DNA of 64,000 nucleotides from Loxodes magnus (lineage: Eukaryota > Ciliophora > Karyorelictea > Loxodida > Loxodidae): positions 1 to 64,000 of the forward strand of contig CAMPDV010001990.1 in assembly GCA_946699065.1 (NCBI GenBank), in the 5' to 3' direction. Shown here piece after piece: positions 36,915 to 49,282 of the stretch. Made by a program: the position numbers and the translations under genes. Numbering within the stretch: position 1 is the stretch's first letter; each line of letters opens with the position of its first letter. Below the pieces are notes generated by a model. It made no database searches and was not told the DNA's origin. It was given only the letters and a program-made list of their open reading frames with translations.

Positions 36915-37871
36915 TCACTTTATAAATATCCATTTTTCCTTTTTTAAGTCATAGCAGAGTAATTCACTATCATAGTTAAATTGAAAAACATTGCTTTAGC
37001 CTAAAACTGGCTGGGTATAATCACATCCATATGATTGATTGATTGGATATCTTTCTCCTTTAACTCTGATTGCTTTAAAATCGAATATTTAAGTATCAAT
37101 TTCTAATCGATTTGCGTAGATAAGAAAATATTTTAGCCAAGGGATATAAATTGCTTAAGTTCATACTTTCTGTGTTATTTTCTCATCACTTAGAACTCAG
37201 CTATCTAACTTACAATCATAAATTTAAATCTAATCCCAATGCTTAGATTAAGCTAAATTAAAACCTCCGAATGTATATATATTTTTATCAGCCTAATCAC
37301 ATCCAAAATAATAAACTGGAGATATAATTTATTTAATAGTCTTAAAAGTTTTCGATTACATGTTAAATACTTCGCACTCTCTATTTTTTAATTACTGATT
37401 TGATTGGCAAATAATTCCTGAAATAACATAGATTAGCTTATTCCTATCATATTTAGTTTTATGTCAGTATCTCTTATATTGCAAAGTATATTCTTCTATT
37501 TCTTTTAGTTTGTAGATTGTGAAATCTAAATTTTTTCCTTAGACTCTTCCAGATATAATAAGAACTTGGTTTTTGATTTGCTCTATTTGAGTGTTATTAT
37601 GATCTATATTTTGAATGTTTATACTCTATTCTTTTAATTATTTTGTCTTTACTGAATAAGCTAGTTCAATGGATGTTCCTCTTTTAACTGTGCATAAGTT
37701 TACTAAAATTCTTGAATCTTTAATATTAGAGCAAATTTCATATTTAACCACTCCAATTCCTAGTCTACCAAATAATCTAGTACCAGAAAAATTATTTTAG
37801 CTTCTAATAATCTTTCTGAGAAACATTATTTAAGCAACGCTTTTAGTTGCGTTTTCTTCCATTTTATCCAT
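36915..37871 (-). CDS. Kelch-like beta-propeller protein
   Basis: 318 residues from ATG 37871 (MDKMEENATK; a second in-frame ATG lies 9 bases downstream) to TGA 36917-36915. Repeats of the kelch type are visible: VLIISGRVQGKNLDFTIYKL, RNKLIYVISGIICQ...CEVFNMQSKTF and KNIYTFGGFNLAQ...WDQIQIYDCKLDSW, each with hydrophobic strand, Gly pair and aromatic strand. Kelch units form propellers that bind partner proteins. Internal TGA codons fall at typical kelch Trp positions (DSWVLSD). The repeats resemble the C-terminal part of the kinase fusion at 39950-41791, so this may be a relative without the kinase domain. The stop is assigned after KWIFIK; the frame stays open beyond it. Confidence 0.7.
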
Positions 37872-39949
37872 AATTCTTAAAAGTAAATTTAGCTATAAAT
37901 AAATGCTAAAATTCTTATATTTTAGCAAGTTTAAAGGTTAAGCGAATGAAGCTTCTCAAATATTTTTAGTTGACTTAAGCATTATTAAAGAGTCTAATCC
38001 AATTACTTTATTTTAAAATTAGCAAAGGAACAGAAAAAAGCGAAAGATGAAGTAAGAGTAAATAGCAAAGATTTAGAGATATTTAGATATATATATAAGT
38101 TATAAAAAGCCTTTTATGGTTCTTTACAGTAAAGAGATACCTGAGTATAAGTTGAGTTTTAAACTTCAGTGTCCCTTTTAAAGTTCTTTAAACTTTAGTA
38201 ACTATGAAAAATAATAATCTTTATAAATATCTATATAAAATTATGATATAATGATTAAGGAATTTATTTTAATTACACTTAAAGCTAAACTCTTAATTTT
38301 GGAAAAAGTAATTAATGTGGAAGTTAAATTTTTCAAATGATTATGATAAATAAATTTAAGAAAATTCCACTTAGAGAAAAGTTAAATTCAAAAGTAAATT
38401 TGAACTGTCTTAAATAATAATCCAAAATAAAAGGAAATTCATATCATGTCAGTTTATTTTTAATGTAAATAGAAAAATAAAATTGATAATATTTGAGTAA
38501 ATAAGATACCTTTTAGATAAAATTGGATAAAAAGGATATATCTAACATCAAGAAATTAGAATTTTAACTAACTAATAATTATTTGTTAAATCACTAAGCT
38601 TTTAATAGAAAAAAACACTTAATAAATTCTCAATTTTAGTTTTAATATATATACAGTGTTTTATAATAGCATGTTTATCGTTCTTTAGTATAAATAGTAA
38701 ACGTTAAAAGAAGCTTATGAGCTTTAAGAGTAAATTTAAAGGTAATTTTTGCCTAAACTCTAAGGAGATACTTATTTTTTAAATAAGAATGTTGATTTAT
38801 TATTATCTTCTTTATATTAAACTTTAGCATAATTTCTATTTATTTTTTTAATATTCCATTATTCTTAAGTTATTCATTGAAGATTCTTTATCTTCTTAAT
38901 CTTTCAAATTTAAAGAAACTTAATTTGGTTTACTAGCATGTGATGCTTTATTTTTTATTTCCAACATATTTAAACATTTTATAAGTAAACCAATTTAAAT
39001 TTATTAAGCGGACGGTGTTAAGATTCATATCCTAATTTTTAATAACTCAAAGCATTGGTATTTTCATCTTATTACCCTAAAGCTGAGGTTATTGATATAG
39101 CTTACGTAAGATTTGATTATAAGCCTAAAAGGAGGAAAAGATGTATTAAAATAGGTTTAGTTAGGTTTTAAAATAAATAAAAGATTTATTTAATTAGGAT
39201 TTGTTTAAGTTTAAATTAATAAAAGTGATGTAGCTTATAAACTTACTAACTACTAAACTTTATTTAGCTTATAGTTGAATTGTATTGCAAGGCTATGTAA
39301 AGCTTATTTAATTTATTTGTTTGGTTGTTTAAATTAAATCTTTATTAATTATTTAAAGTTCAGATCAGAATCTTCATAATAGAAGCTATCAAAGCATATT
39401 CTAAGTCTTTATTGCATTTGAATTTTTCCTGTTAATTATTTAACTTACACTCAATATGATAAAATTAAAACTTCTATTTTAATAGTTCTTCTATAATGTA
39501 AATTTAGCAATCACACTAACACTTATAAATTTAAACTTTAACACTTTAAAACTAAAATTATTTAAGTATTCAAATTAGCTTTTTTGGCTTAAGAAAGTAT
39601 ATCTATTTAGCAAATTAAGATTAGTAAATATCCTTTTTGTATATTGATTGTGTCTAGCATCAGATTTAAATTTATATCCTAAGAGTGTTACTTTTAATAC
39701 TAGATAAGCAGGTTATTGTAAGTCAAAATTTAGAAATAATTATTAAACTATAAAGTTATTTTAATTTATTGGTTATGTAAATTCTTTTAAATGTAATACT
39801 TATCAATACTTTAGCTTTCAATTTCCTAAGTTTATCCATTTTAGTTATTTTATTTTTTAATTCTTCATACAAAAAATTATTTTACAGCTTAATCTTATTT
39901 ATATAGCTATTTAGCTATTTCTATGAAGAACTAAGGATATATGGAATAA
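37872..39949. other. Intergenic stretch between kelch gene and kinase gene
   Basis: About 2 kb of AT-rich DNA. It contains the upstream region of the kelch gene and the downstream region of the kinase gene, both on the reverse strand. No gene that I can support. Confidence 0.35.
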
Positions 39950-41791
39950 TCAAAATTAATAAATCATTTCTTTTTTTAACTTCAATTTCCTTTAATTAAA
40001 ATATTTAACTTTAGGTTCTTTCTCAACTCAGACCTCGTAGATTAAGTACCAATATTTATGTTTTAGGTCATAGGTGTAGATTTATTTTCCATCATATGCA
40101 TATATTTTATCTTAGTATATAATTGGAATTTAGTTACAAGCTTATCCTCGATAAGTCTATGTATTATTTTATTCCTCTGAAACAATTTAGAATTCTAGTT
40201 TATTTTGCTTCCACTTCAGCTAGTAAACTCCATCGAGATATTCACCAAACATAAATATTCTTTTCGTCTCGAAGTCTCTTGCCAAACTTATTGAAGAGCA
40301 ACTAGGTAGTTATTCAGATATCATTCATCAGAACTTTTAGTTGAAGTCATAAAATTAGCCATGAAACAGGAATATATTTGGTTTGCTTATTCCCCCTAGT
40401 ACTAAAATGTTATTATCTATATCTATACATCCAAAATTTCTTCCACTATATACTATATCCTCAAATGCAAAGCACTTGTTTTAGTTAAAATCATAATACT
40501 CGCAAGTTTCTTAATTGGTTCCATCTTATTTGCATCCTGAAATAAGATAAACATATTTATTGCCTTACTACTTTATAAGAACCATTCCATGTCCACTTCT
40601 AGAATAATTCATTTAGCACTGCTTTATTACCTTAAGAGGATTTTTTTAGATAATTTAGAAATTATTTTAGCAGTTATTGCTTAATCCTCCTGAAACATAG
40701 ATGTATTTACTAGTATAGTAGATTGAGCTTCCTTCGTCTACCTAAATTCCAATGTCGTTTATTTTATATTCTTAGAATTATGTAAGATTCAACTCTAAGA
40801 ATGTAGTTGAGTCTTTCAAGAAAGATATATCGGATACTCTTGGAACATTTGGATCATATTTTTCTATAATTTCCTGAATTTTAGTTCTAAATTCTTAAAT
40901 ATTTGGTCTGTCATTTTTATTATAACTAAATGATTTCTATAGAAGTTAAGTTAAATCCTTATCTCTTCTAATTTCGATTCCAAAGTCAGGAATTTAGTTA
41001 TATTTGCATATATTTTCCTAAATTTAATTGTTACTCATGTTTGGAAATGGAAGAGTTTCATTGAATATTTCGATTGCCACACAAGCAAGAGCTCATATAT
41101 CACTTTATGTGCCTACTTGCAAATTAAATACTTCAGGAGCCATTCATTAAACTGTTCCTTTTAGTTTTGAAGTTAAATCTTCTTTCTGTTGTCCTGCCAA
41201 ACCTAAATCAGATACTTTAGGAGCATCATTTTCATCAATCAAAACATTTAGAGATTTTATATCTCTATGAAATAATCCTGCTGAATGAATTGCATTAATT
41301 CCCTCAGCTATTTATCCTAATAATTTTAGCTTTCTATAGAATCTTTATTATGGAGTATCTGGATAATCCCTAAATAACTGCCTTGATTCTATAAGTTCAA
41401 ACAGACTTCCCTTTTATTAATAATTAGTATAATGGCACAGCTTAAAGTTATCTACTTAGGAAGTATCAATACATACTCCTAAAAGTCTTAAAACTCTTGG
41501 ATGATTAACAGATAGTAAAGATTTGCATTCATTATAAAATTCATTGATTATCTATTATTACTGTAGCCCTTTTTTCTATAGCATTATTTTAAGTGCATAC
41601 TAAATCCCATCTAGATTTATAACGTACACTTCTCCTTATCCTCCTTTTCCTATTTTTTTGTTATCTTATGATTTCTACTCTAACTCCTTATAATCTCAAA
41701 TTCTTATTTAGGATTGGGGTTAATTTCCTGCTCCATTACTTGATAGTAGATTCATAATAGCTTCAATTGTATGATTTATCTTTTCAAGCAT
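39950..41791 (-). CDS. Protein kinase fused to kelch-like repeats
   Basis: 613 residues, no intron needed. Kinase domain about 40-310: glycine loop GKGGQGEV (48-55), catalytic Lys in YALKIM (K68), HRDIKSLNVL (175-184), DLG at 195-197 in place of DFG, activation segment GTVQWMAPE (Trp 216 encoded by TGA at 41146-41144) and SDIWALAC (Trp 233, TGA at 41095-41093). The C-terminal 250 residues hold kelch-type repeats (KYIYVSGGLSNN, KYVYLISGCKQDG, NNILVLGGISKP). Probably a Ser/Thr or TKL-type kinase with a propeller for substrate docking. The ATG at 41791 precedes the domain by about 45 residues. An earlier TGA (40030) may be Trp or the stop; I chose the later one at 39952 because the tail between them is charged and protein-like. 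Confidence 0.88.
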
Positions 41792-41829
41792 TGAATATAA
41801 TTATAAGATTGGTTTGATTAAGAATTATT

Positions 41830-42440
41830 ATATTAAATTAACTGTAAAATGTCATGCTTTATTGGATATTTCTATTAGAAGTTTTTAGTTATAGTAACTC
41901 TTATCTAACTATTTACTTTATTAAAACTATTTATTATTTCCTTCTAAAGAAAGTCATCACTATCTTAGTGCATTTCCTGCTTATACTTATACTGTGTCAT
42001 TTTCATTTAGCAAGTATGTTTTTAGATTTTATGCTCCTATAAAGCATTTTAGCGTTATGAATTACTTAAATTCCTTCAGCTGTTTAACTAAATAAATTTA
42101 GCTTTTAAAGAATATTTGTTTTTGATCCTTCTGCTAATCCAAGAATAAAGATTTCTATTTTATCAGGTTGTATAAATTTCCTTTCTATTGGTAGTTAGTC
42201 AGTAAGTAGAAAAAAATCATCTTGTTAAGATATATCGATAGAAATTCCAGTAAGCCTCAGCAATCTTTCATGATTGGTACATAAAAGTGATTAGCAGTAG
42301 TTATAAAAATCTTCGATTACAGCTTGCTAAGTTTTTTGCTTTTGCTTAGTGAATATTTGAAGAACTTGGTCGATTCCATTTTTCTATTTATCAAATAACT
42401 ATTAAATGAGCTTTAAGTTTCCAACCTTTTTAAACTACTT
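41830..42440 (-). pseudogene. Kinase relic 1 (N-lobe region)
   Basis: Reverse-strand sequence with recognisable kinase pieces related to the intact kinase next door: EDFYNYCQSLLCTNHERLLR LTGISIDIS corresponds to its NEFYNECKSLLSVNHPRVLR LLGVCIDTS. Only the N-lobe and the start of the C-lobe are visible and frames change along it. It is a degraded tandem copy directly upstream of the living gene. Confidence 0.65.
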
Positions 42441-42799
42441 AAATATTTAGAGTTTGGAATCATCTCTTCATATTCTCATATTCTAATTTAGGTTCTTTAA
42501 TCTTTATTTGCCCCTTTTTCAATTTAGAACTGTCAAATCTTAATTTGGCTTTATTATACTACTACACTCTGATTACTGAAGAAGCTTATAACATTATTTT
42601 ATGGATTTAAATTATCTTGACCATATTGGTTATGTTACTATAAGGATTTTAATAATTGGCTTTGATAGATAGAATTTCATTTTTATTTTATTTAATCTAA
42701 GCATTCTCTAAAGTATATGATGTTAGACCTTTTCACTGGATTTATATTAAAGCAATTTTTCAGCAGATTCACTAACATTTTCTATTAGTTATTTCTTAG

Positions 42800-43480
42800 C
42801 GAAACATTGGAATTTATTAGCGTTTTTAAGATTCAATTTTAAACCTGTCAAAGCTTTTTAAGTGAGATATGAAAGAGACTCATTAAATATTTCGGACTAT
42901 GCAAGCTAAAGACCATATATCACTTTTAAATGCAATATGGTCGAATAACTCAGAATAATTTCATTGTGTTGATTGATTTTCTATCAGATCTATTAAAGGA
43001 ATGAAGCATTCTACTCATTTACCAAACTTAGATCTGTTATCTTTGGAGTATCAATATCATCCATGAAAATATTCTATGATTTTAAGTTTTTATGCATTAT
43101 TCCACATTATAAAATCACGATATCCTCAGCAATCTAACTCAATAGCTTTATCTTTAGGATAAATCTTTTTATCGAACTTTAATTTGAATCTGAAAATAAA
43201 CGTTAGATACGAATAAGATATCATAACGATCCTTTTTACTAGAAGTTAGTGTAATAACAAAAGTGATATTAATTTTCATTCTCAGTATTTATAGCTACTC
43301 CCAGTATTTTTGAAACGCTTGGATGATTTATTTGTAATCTTGCTCTGCCCTCGTTATAAAAATTTTCAATCGAAACAGATTTTTATTCTCCTATCTCTTA
43401 ATTAATTACTTTGGGAGTATAGTCAATACCTTCAATGTTAATCAAATAAAGATTATCTGCATAGTAGTCTCTGGAATTCC
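42800..43480 (-). pseudogene. Kinase relic 2 (most of a kinase domain)
   Basis: Pieces in N to C order: NEGRARLQINHPSVSKILGV, YHFCYYTNFQQKGSLW, DIDTPKITDLSLVNE (DFG region), SDIWSLACIV (Trp as TGG). Frames shift several times and the HRD motif is not intact. Related to the intact kinase at 39950-41791; a dead tandem copy. Confidence 0.65.
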
Positions 43481-43880
43481 ATTTTATTTAAGAACATAAT
43501 TTCTAATCTCTTTCGCTTTATGAAGATTTGGATAAGGAATTGTTTCATTAAAAATCCCTATTGTCACGAAAGCAAGAAAATCATATTTCATTTTTGAAAC
43601 TTACTGCATATCTAAAAATTTCAGGTGCCGTTCATTTAGCAGTTCCTCTTCTTTACTAAGTATTCGTAATATCAGATTCACTAGCAAGTCCCAGATCAGC
43701 TATTTTTTGAATCGTCGTTCTCATCTAGTGAAATATTAAGAGATTAAATATCTCTAACTCTACTGCGCGAATTGCTTAAATTCCTCCAGCCTTCTATTCT
43801 AGATGCTTTATCTTCTTGAAAAATCATTCTTTCGATCATTTAAGATACTCCTGAAACTGTCTTTTCTTAATATTTGATAA
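43481..43880 (-). pseudogene. Kinase relic 3 (C-lobe region)
   Basis: Fragments of a kinase C-lobe: SLNISLDENDDS (after the HRD position), GTAKWTAPEIFRYAV with the APE Trp encoded by TGA, and IGIFNETIPYPNLHKAKEI. The frame is disrupted between them. Third decayed copy of the same kinase family in a row. Confidence 0.6.
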
Positions 43881-44289
43881 TACATTATAGTTACATATTT
43901 ATTTTCTTAATTTTCAAGAATATATTGAGATTCAAGGCTCACTATTTAAATTACTCTAATTTGCTTAGATTTTTTGTTTTAATTTAAATTAAAAAATTTT
44001 AGTTTACTTACTGAAACTATAATTCAGACTTAATTACATTTATTTTGAATATAAACATGGTAAAAGAATGAATCTAATTAAAGAACTTAATTCATTCATA
44101 CTTACATTTTTTTAAAGCTAGAGTTGTATTTACAGATTAAGATTTATTTTGCTTTTGAATTTCTTATAGATATTTTCTTCATACTTAAGCTATAAAAATA
44201 TAACTATACAGCTAGTTATGTAATATAGTCTAAGTTATCCTTTTATTATCTTTATTATATATAATTTTTAAAACCGCCATAGTTGTTTG

Positions 44290-44600
44290 AAGGTGAACAA
44301 CAAAGTCATCTTCATCAGAGGTTGGGGAAGTTAAGTACCCATAATCGACTTATGTCTTCCTCTGCTTTGGTTTGGCCTCGAGACATAAGATCCTTAGACC
44401 TTCGACGTTGGCTTGACTTGGATTCGTTTATTCTTAATACTGGAGCAAAAAAGAAATAATATTGCGAGCTTCATCAGAGGTGGGGAATTTAAGTACCCAT
44501 AATTGACACATGTCGTCCTCTGCTTTGGTGATTCAATGAGACACAATCCTGCCATGTCCTTGGATCTCCAGCAAGTATTAAAGATTACGAGTATTCTAAA
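44290..44600. repeat. Two tandem GC-rich units of about 159 bp
   Basis: CATCAGAGGTTGGGGAAGTT (44313) and TCATCAGAGGTGGGGAATTT (44471) begin two diverged copies that run in parallel through GTACCCATAAT and CCTCTGCTTTGG. Within each copy CAGAGG and CCTCTG can pair, giving a hairpin of about 50 nt. GC content is well above the surroundings. It might be a tandem small-RNA gene or a SINE-like element; no A/B boxes that I can assign with confidence. Confidence 0.55.
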
Positions 44601-44604
44601 ATTA

Positions 44605-44716
44605 TATCAGTATTGAACATTTTTATCAGTACTGAATAATTATACCAGTATTGAACAAGGTTTATCAGTATCTGATAATTTTATCAGTAACAAACATTCT
44701 TGTCAGTATGAAACAT
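44605..44716. repeat. Six short tandem repeats of about 20 bp
   Basis: Copies of ATCAGTATTGAACATTTTT and variants (ATCAGTACTGAATAATTAT, ACCAGTATTGAACAAGG, ATCAGTATCTGATAATTTT, ATCAGTAACAAACATTC, GTCAGTATGAAACA). They sit between the GC-rich units and the hairpin at 44728. Confidence 0.75.
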
Positions 44717-44727
44717 TTTTTTTTTAA

Positions 44728-44761
44728 AGAGCTGCGCACCAACGAGAGTGCTACGCGCTCT
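44728..44761. other. GC-rich hairpin
   Basis: AGAGC-T-GCG-CAC, an 8-base loop, then GTG-CTA-CGC-GCTCT: eleven base pairs with two bulges, flanked by a T run and an AT tail. The part GCTACGCGC recurs at 11572 after another GC-rich island, so it may be the 3' end of a repeat family. Terminator or element end; function unknown. Confidence 0.5.
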
Positions 44762-44832
44762 ATAATCAAATTTATTTATTTATTTATATTTAAAATTCTA
44801 CACTACCTTATGCTCTGTTGAGGTGTTTAACT

Positions 44833-45930
44833 TCAGTTATATTAAATATTGATTCTAAGGAATACTACAGACAAAACAATCTAATTTTTTATTTCTTTGC
44901 TTTAATATGCTTCTCTCATAAAATAAATATAACAATCTACTAAAGTTTTTAACTAATATGCTCTTTAAGGCTCTTAATTCTGTTTTTACTTTAGTTTTGT
45001 TAGAGTGATTTTGAAAATAATTCTTAGTATTTTTTTCAAAATTAAAAAGAAGATAACATGCAATGAGATTTGCTTCAAGATATCCTCTGATTATAGTTAT
45101 GTAATGTTTAAGCATTTATTAATAAATATGGAGCCAAAGGGAAATGGTTAAAGGAGACAAACTCCAAGTTATTATTTTGGTTATTTTGCTCTTTAAATCG
45201 TTTCGCATGGTAACTTGCCTATTTAATTATTCCGGGAAGATAAAGCTAAGATAAAGACGATGTATTTGAATTATTTTAAATGTCTATATTGATTTGGAGA
45301 GTATTTAGTGAATTAGCATTACCATAGGATTAGATGAAGAAGATAAATTCTCAAACATAGCTTCTTGTGAGAATATAATTTAAAAGAATGAATGTAAATA
45401 TATTTCAAAAGATATTAGACTAATTAACGAAATTTCATTATTATATTTTACTATACAAGAACTTCCAAAAGTTCTATTTATAGCAGCATTAGAGTTTAAG
45501 TATTTTTGTAATAAATAGACTTTAAATACTTTCTAAATTCTAGAATTATATAACAAGTTGATATAAGCTACCTATAAACTAAAGTCTTAGTTCTGTCTTT
45601 ATTTCTCTTTTGTTAAATTTCTAATTTTATTATACCTTATGTTGAGTTTAAGTCTTATTCTCTAAATATAATCAGATAATTTAAAAGAAAATATATATGT
45701 TTAATTAAGAGATTTGTGGATATATTTACCTTAAGTGCTCTTTGGTTTATGAATATAATAAATCTTCCTAAAATCTTTCACTATAAATTCTTCATTAAAG
45801 TACAACTTTTAGCTTAGGTCTCAATAGTTATATCTTTTTCAGAATCCTTATAATAAGGAGTCTCTTTAGTTTCATCCAAAATACTAAGAAATTTAATTTT
45901 TTTAAGATAGAATGTAATATTTTAATCCAT
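44833..45930 (-). CDS. Possible unknown helical protein
   Basis: One reverse frame runs from ATG 45930 (MDQNITFYLKKIKFLSILDE) to TGA 44835-44833, 365 residues without intron, with one internal TGA read as Trp. Predominantly hydrophobic/basic helices (EDILKQISLHVIFFLILKK), no domain recognised. It follows the next reverse gene head to tail with 152 bp between them. A second frame also reads fairly well in the 3' part, so the exact product is uncertain. Confidence 0.4.
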
Positions 45931-46082
45931 TATTTAAATTGATTTATCAATTTTGGGCATATTGAAAAATAGCATGAAGTTTGTCAATTATTATTATTTT
46001 TGTTCATATGCTAGTCATTTAATTATTTTTAATCTATATTTAGAAATTTTCAATTTTCTTCTACTTTGATTTGATTGTTCAT

Positions 46083-48067
46083 TCATTATTTTAGTTGCCA
46101 TCTGTTATTTATGAATGCCTTTATTATAACTCTTCATTCTTCTACTCTATTTACTCCATTATATCTTTATTAAATTACTTTTTTTATTAATCCTTTAATT
46201 TCTAAAAATTCCTTATTTAATCTTTCTTTTTATCCTTTTAGGCTTAAGGATAGTAAAAGATATCCTTTAACTCTTAAATACTTTATGTTCCACCTTATGT
46301 TTCAAATTTAAATAATTTCTCTTGTTATTTCAAATTTTTTCTCTTAATTCATATACCAAAAATTTCTCAGTCTTAGTAACTATTAATCTAGCAACTGTGT
46401 ATCTTATGTATGATAAGATGCAAATCTTTTACCTGAAATGTCCATTTGCGTATATTTTCATACTTACATTTAGCTTTAAACTAGTTCCTATAATCTTATA
46501 TATGTCATTATTTAAATCTTCAGTTAGGCTATATTTTTCTTATTTTTAAATTCTTTTACCAAACCTATTGCACCAAGAAAAGCCTTTCGCTACCAATTAT
46601 ACTTAGATATATAGCTTATAAGTAATGAAGCCTTTCCCTTAATTGAGACTCTTAAAGTCTTTTGTACCTTTTTCTTATAAATTCCAATAAGTGATTAAGT
46701 GATCATTTATAGTCTCTTTTACAGTTAGGATATACCAGCTCAATTATTAGTTAATTTGATTCTTATTTTGCTACTATGATGTATAAAGGTACTATTATAC
46801 AAAATACTATATGAAAGGTACATCTAAGAGATTAGACTTTAAGCTTATATTACATTAGCACGAACTTTAAGATAAATCTTTTATTTATAGGTAAATTAAT
46901 CAAAGCTGCTTCTATTAAGAGATACTTTCTAAATAAATTATCATAAATTTTAATTTTCTAGCTGCTAGAATTTCAAGTTCAAATACTTTTTCATATTCTA
47001 ATGTATCTTACTAAATTAAGCATATTACTCTTTATAATATTGAAGTTTCATTTTCTTATACCAAATAATGATTTGAAACCTTTAAATCGCAGGAGGTGCT
47101 AGAAATTAAATTTTTTACCTGCCATCGAAAATGACTTTTGATATTAGTATTCAATGGAATGCTTTCATTTAATTAGCTTATTTAAAGTTTGATTAAGACT
47201 ATTCATATAGTTACTGTTCTGTAATCAAATTGTTTTAGATTAATTGCCGTCTTAATATCAGTAGTTCGTTGTTTTAGTCATCTATATTATTCATAAGTTC
47301 TCTGATTTTTTCTCCTTGATTATAAATAACTTCCTCATAATTAGATATTTACTTCCTCATTTTTTGTAGTAGATCTTACAGTTGTGGGTCATTGTCAGAT
47401 TTAGATTCATTCATTTCAACTGTTCCGATCATAATTTTTCCTTCAAGTGAAGAACTTGAATGCTCTTTCTTTAGTTATTTTTTCAATAATTCTCTAGTGG
47501 CTTTCTTTTTAGCGTTTTTAATTTGGTTTCTTGAAAGTCGAATGTTTTGCTCCATTTTTTCCAGTTTTCAGTTAGAAAAATTATATCTTTCTATTTTAAT
47601 CTACAGTAAGAATAGAGAAAGCACTCGAACTAAAGCTAAAGCCAAATACTAAGAAACAAGCTTAAAGGAAAAGACATTTAGGCTATATAACTTAATAGCT
47701 TAAAATAAAATAGGCATAGTTATCGAAAAATCTTCTTAGAAATGGTTTATGCAATTAAGCGATAAGAATTTGATATAGTGATTATAGAAAATAGCTATGC
47801 TATAGTAGTAAGATGATCAATAGATCTAGTAAATATCTTTACCATTATCATAATTTTGTATGTCTAAAGCTAGTAGATTAATATCATTTGAATTATAGTT
47901 AACAGAGATCGTAATGGAATAGTTTCACCCTCAAAATTGAAAGCTTCCAAATAGTTTTGATGTTTAGTATTAACTGCGAACTTCCGCTTGCTCAAATATG
48001 CATTAACGGAGTCTACAGTCAATTTCCAGCTGAACTCCATTTTTATAATATTTAATTCATAGCTCAT
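46083..48067 (-). CDS. Unknown protein with coiled coil and three tiny introns
   Basis: From ATG 48067 the reverse strand reads MSYELNIIKMEFSWKLTVDS and stays in frame to TGA 46085-46083 (644 residues) if three GT-AG introns of 14, 16 and 20 nt (47591-47604, 47199-47214, 47099-47118) are removed. The middle is a Lys/Glu-rich coiled coil (KKKATRELLKKQLKKEHSSS, QDLLQKMRKQISNYEEVIYN); the C-terminal 300 residues are helical and basic. The N-terminal part resembles the C-terminal part of the gene at 61596-63186 (TRSIDHLTTIAQLFSIITIS against TRSIDPHIVTTCLLSIITTS), with several third-position differences that support this frame. A second possible ATG lies at 47555. No known domain. Confidence 0.5.
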
Positions 48068-49282
48068 AACTAAATTAGTTGGGTATTAAGCTTCTTTCTA
48101 GTTTAACTTGTTTAGTCTTTTGCAACAGCTTATTAAGGTCGATTATTCGAAGCCTATTTTTGTAAAATTTACTTTTTTTGGATTTTATTAGTATTGATAA
48201 AAGTAACTAAAATAACCTATATCAAATAATTTTAATAGGATCACCAAAAAATATTAAAATCATAATTAGATATATAACTTGAAAAGTTGACGTGACTATT
48301 TGAATCTTTTATAATAACAAATAGATGAGACTTCACAAATACAGTTAGAAGGAAAGTCAAATAAATTAGTATATAAAGTATAGCAAATAAAAGAGATAAG
48401 GCAAATTAATCGGTAACCTTTATAATAAATCTCACTTTTGTCAAAAATAAAAAAGGAATGAAAAATGAATTCTTTTTACTGATTTTATAACTCTAAAAGC
48501 AAATAAACTTAGAGAAATTAAAATAAAGAAAGTAGAAATTGAATGATGTAAATAGAAATTTAAGCTTCAATAAAGAAAATTAGAATTTAGTGTAATAATA
48601 TTAATGAAAATAACTAATATTCTCAACCTTAAAGTGTGAAGCATGATGTTTAAATAAATATGACGTTATTAAAAGGATAGAACTAAATGAATCTTAAAGC
48701 ATGATAGTCTAAAAATTTGCAATTGTATGCTGATTTGACTTTATGATCTCAAACCTTGCTTTAAACTTTTAGAGTATAGTTGATTAAGTTTGAAAAGATA
48801 AAGGTTAGTAAAAAATGTTGATTTGTAAAAACTGAAGGATTTTAAATGTGATTAATAGTCTAAGGTTAAAAATTTAATTTAGATTATTTTTAAATTATAA
48901 TATAAACATGCATAAGTTTAAAGAAAAAAAAAGGATTTGGAAGAATGCACTTTGCTTCATATTTTCTTCAGGCGAAAATAGATAAAAAAATGATCAGTTA
49001 AAGTGAAAAATAAATAAATACTTTAGCGATAAAGACTTGAAATTTTTAACTGTTTATATGATAAAAATTAATGAAAAAGACAAAAGAAAAGCGTTTTGTG
49101 AACAAAGGATTTATGGTAATAGTTTACTTATATGTGAAGCTAATTAAATAAATATTAAAATTTGAAAAAAAATTGTAAATCTAAAGTTATAGAATTAAAT
49201 TATTTTATTTTTTAATTTTAGATAAAATTATAAAGATTAAGAATAAATACTTAATTATTGAGTAAAAAATAAAGTTTTAATT
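48068..49282. other. A/T-run-rich intergenic stretch
   Basis: Very AT-rich, A-run-rich DNA similar in texture to 30.2-33.9 kb (recurrent AAAAATGA words). No gene that I can support. It contains the short 3' end of the RING/B-box gene. Confidence 0.35.
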
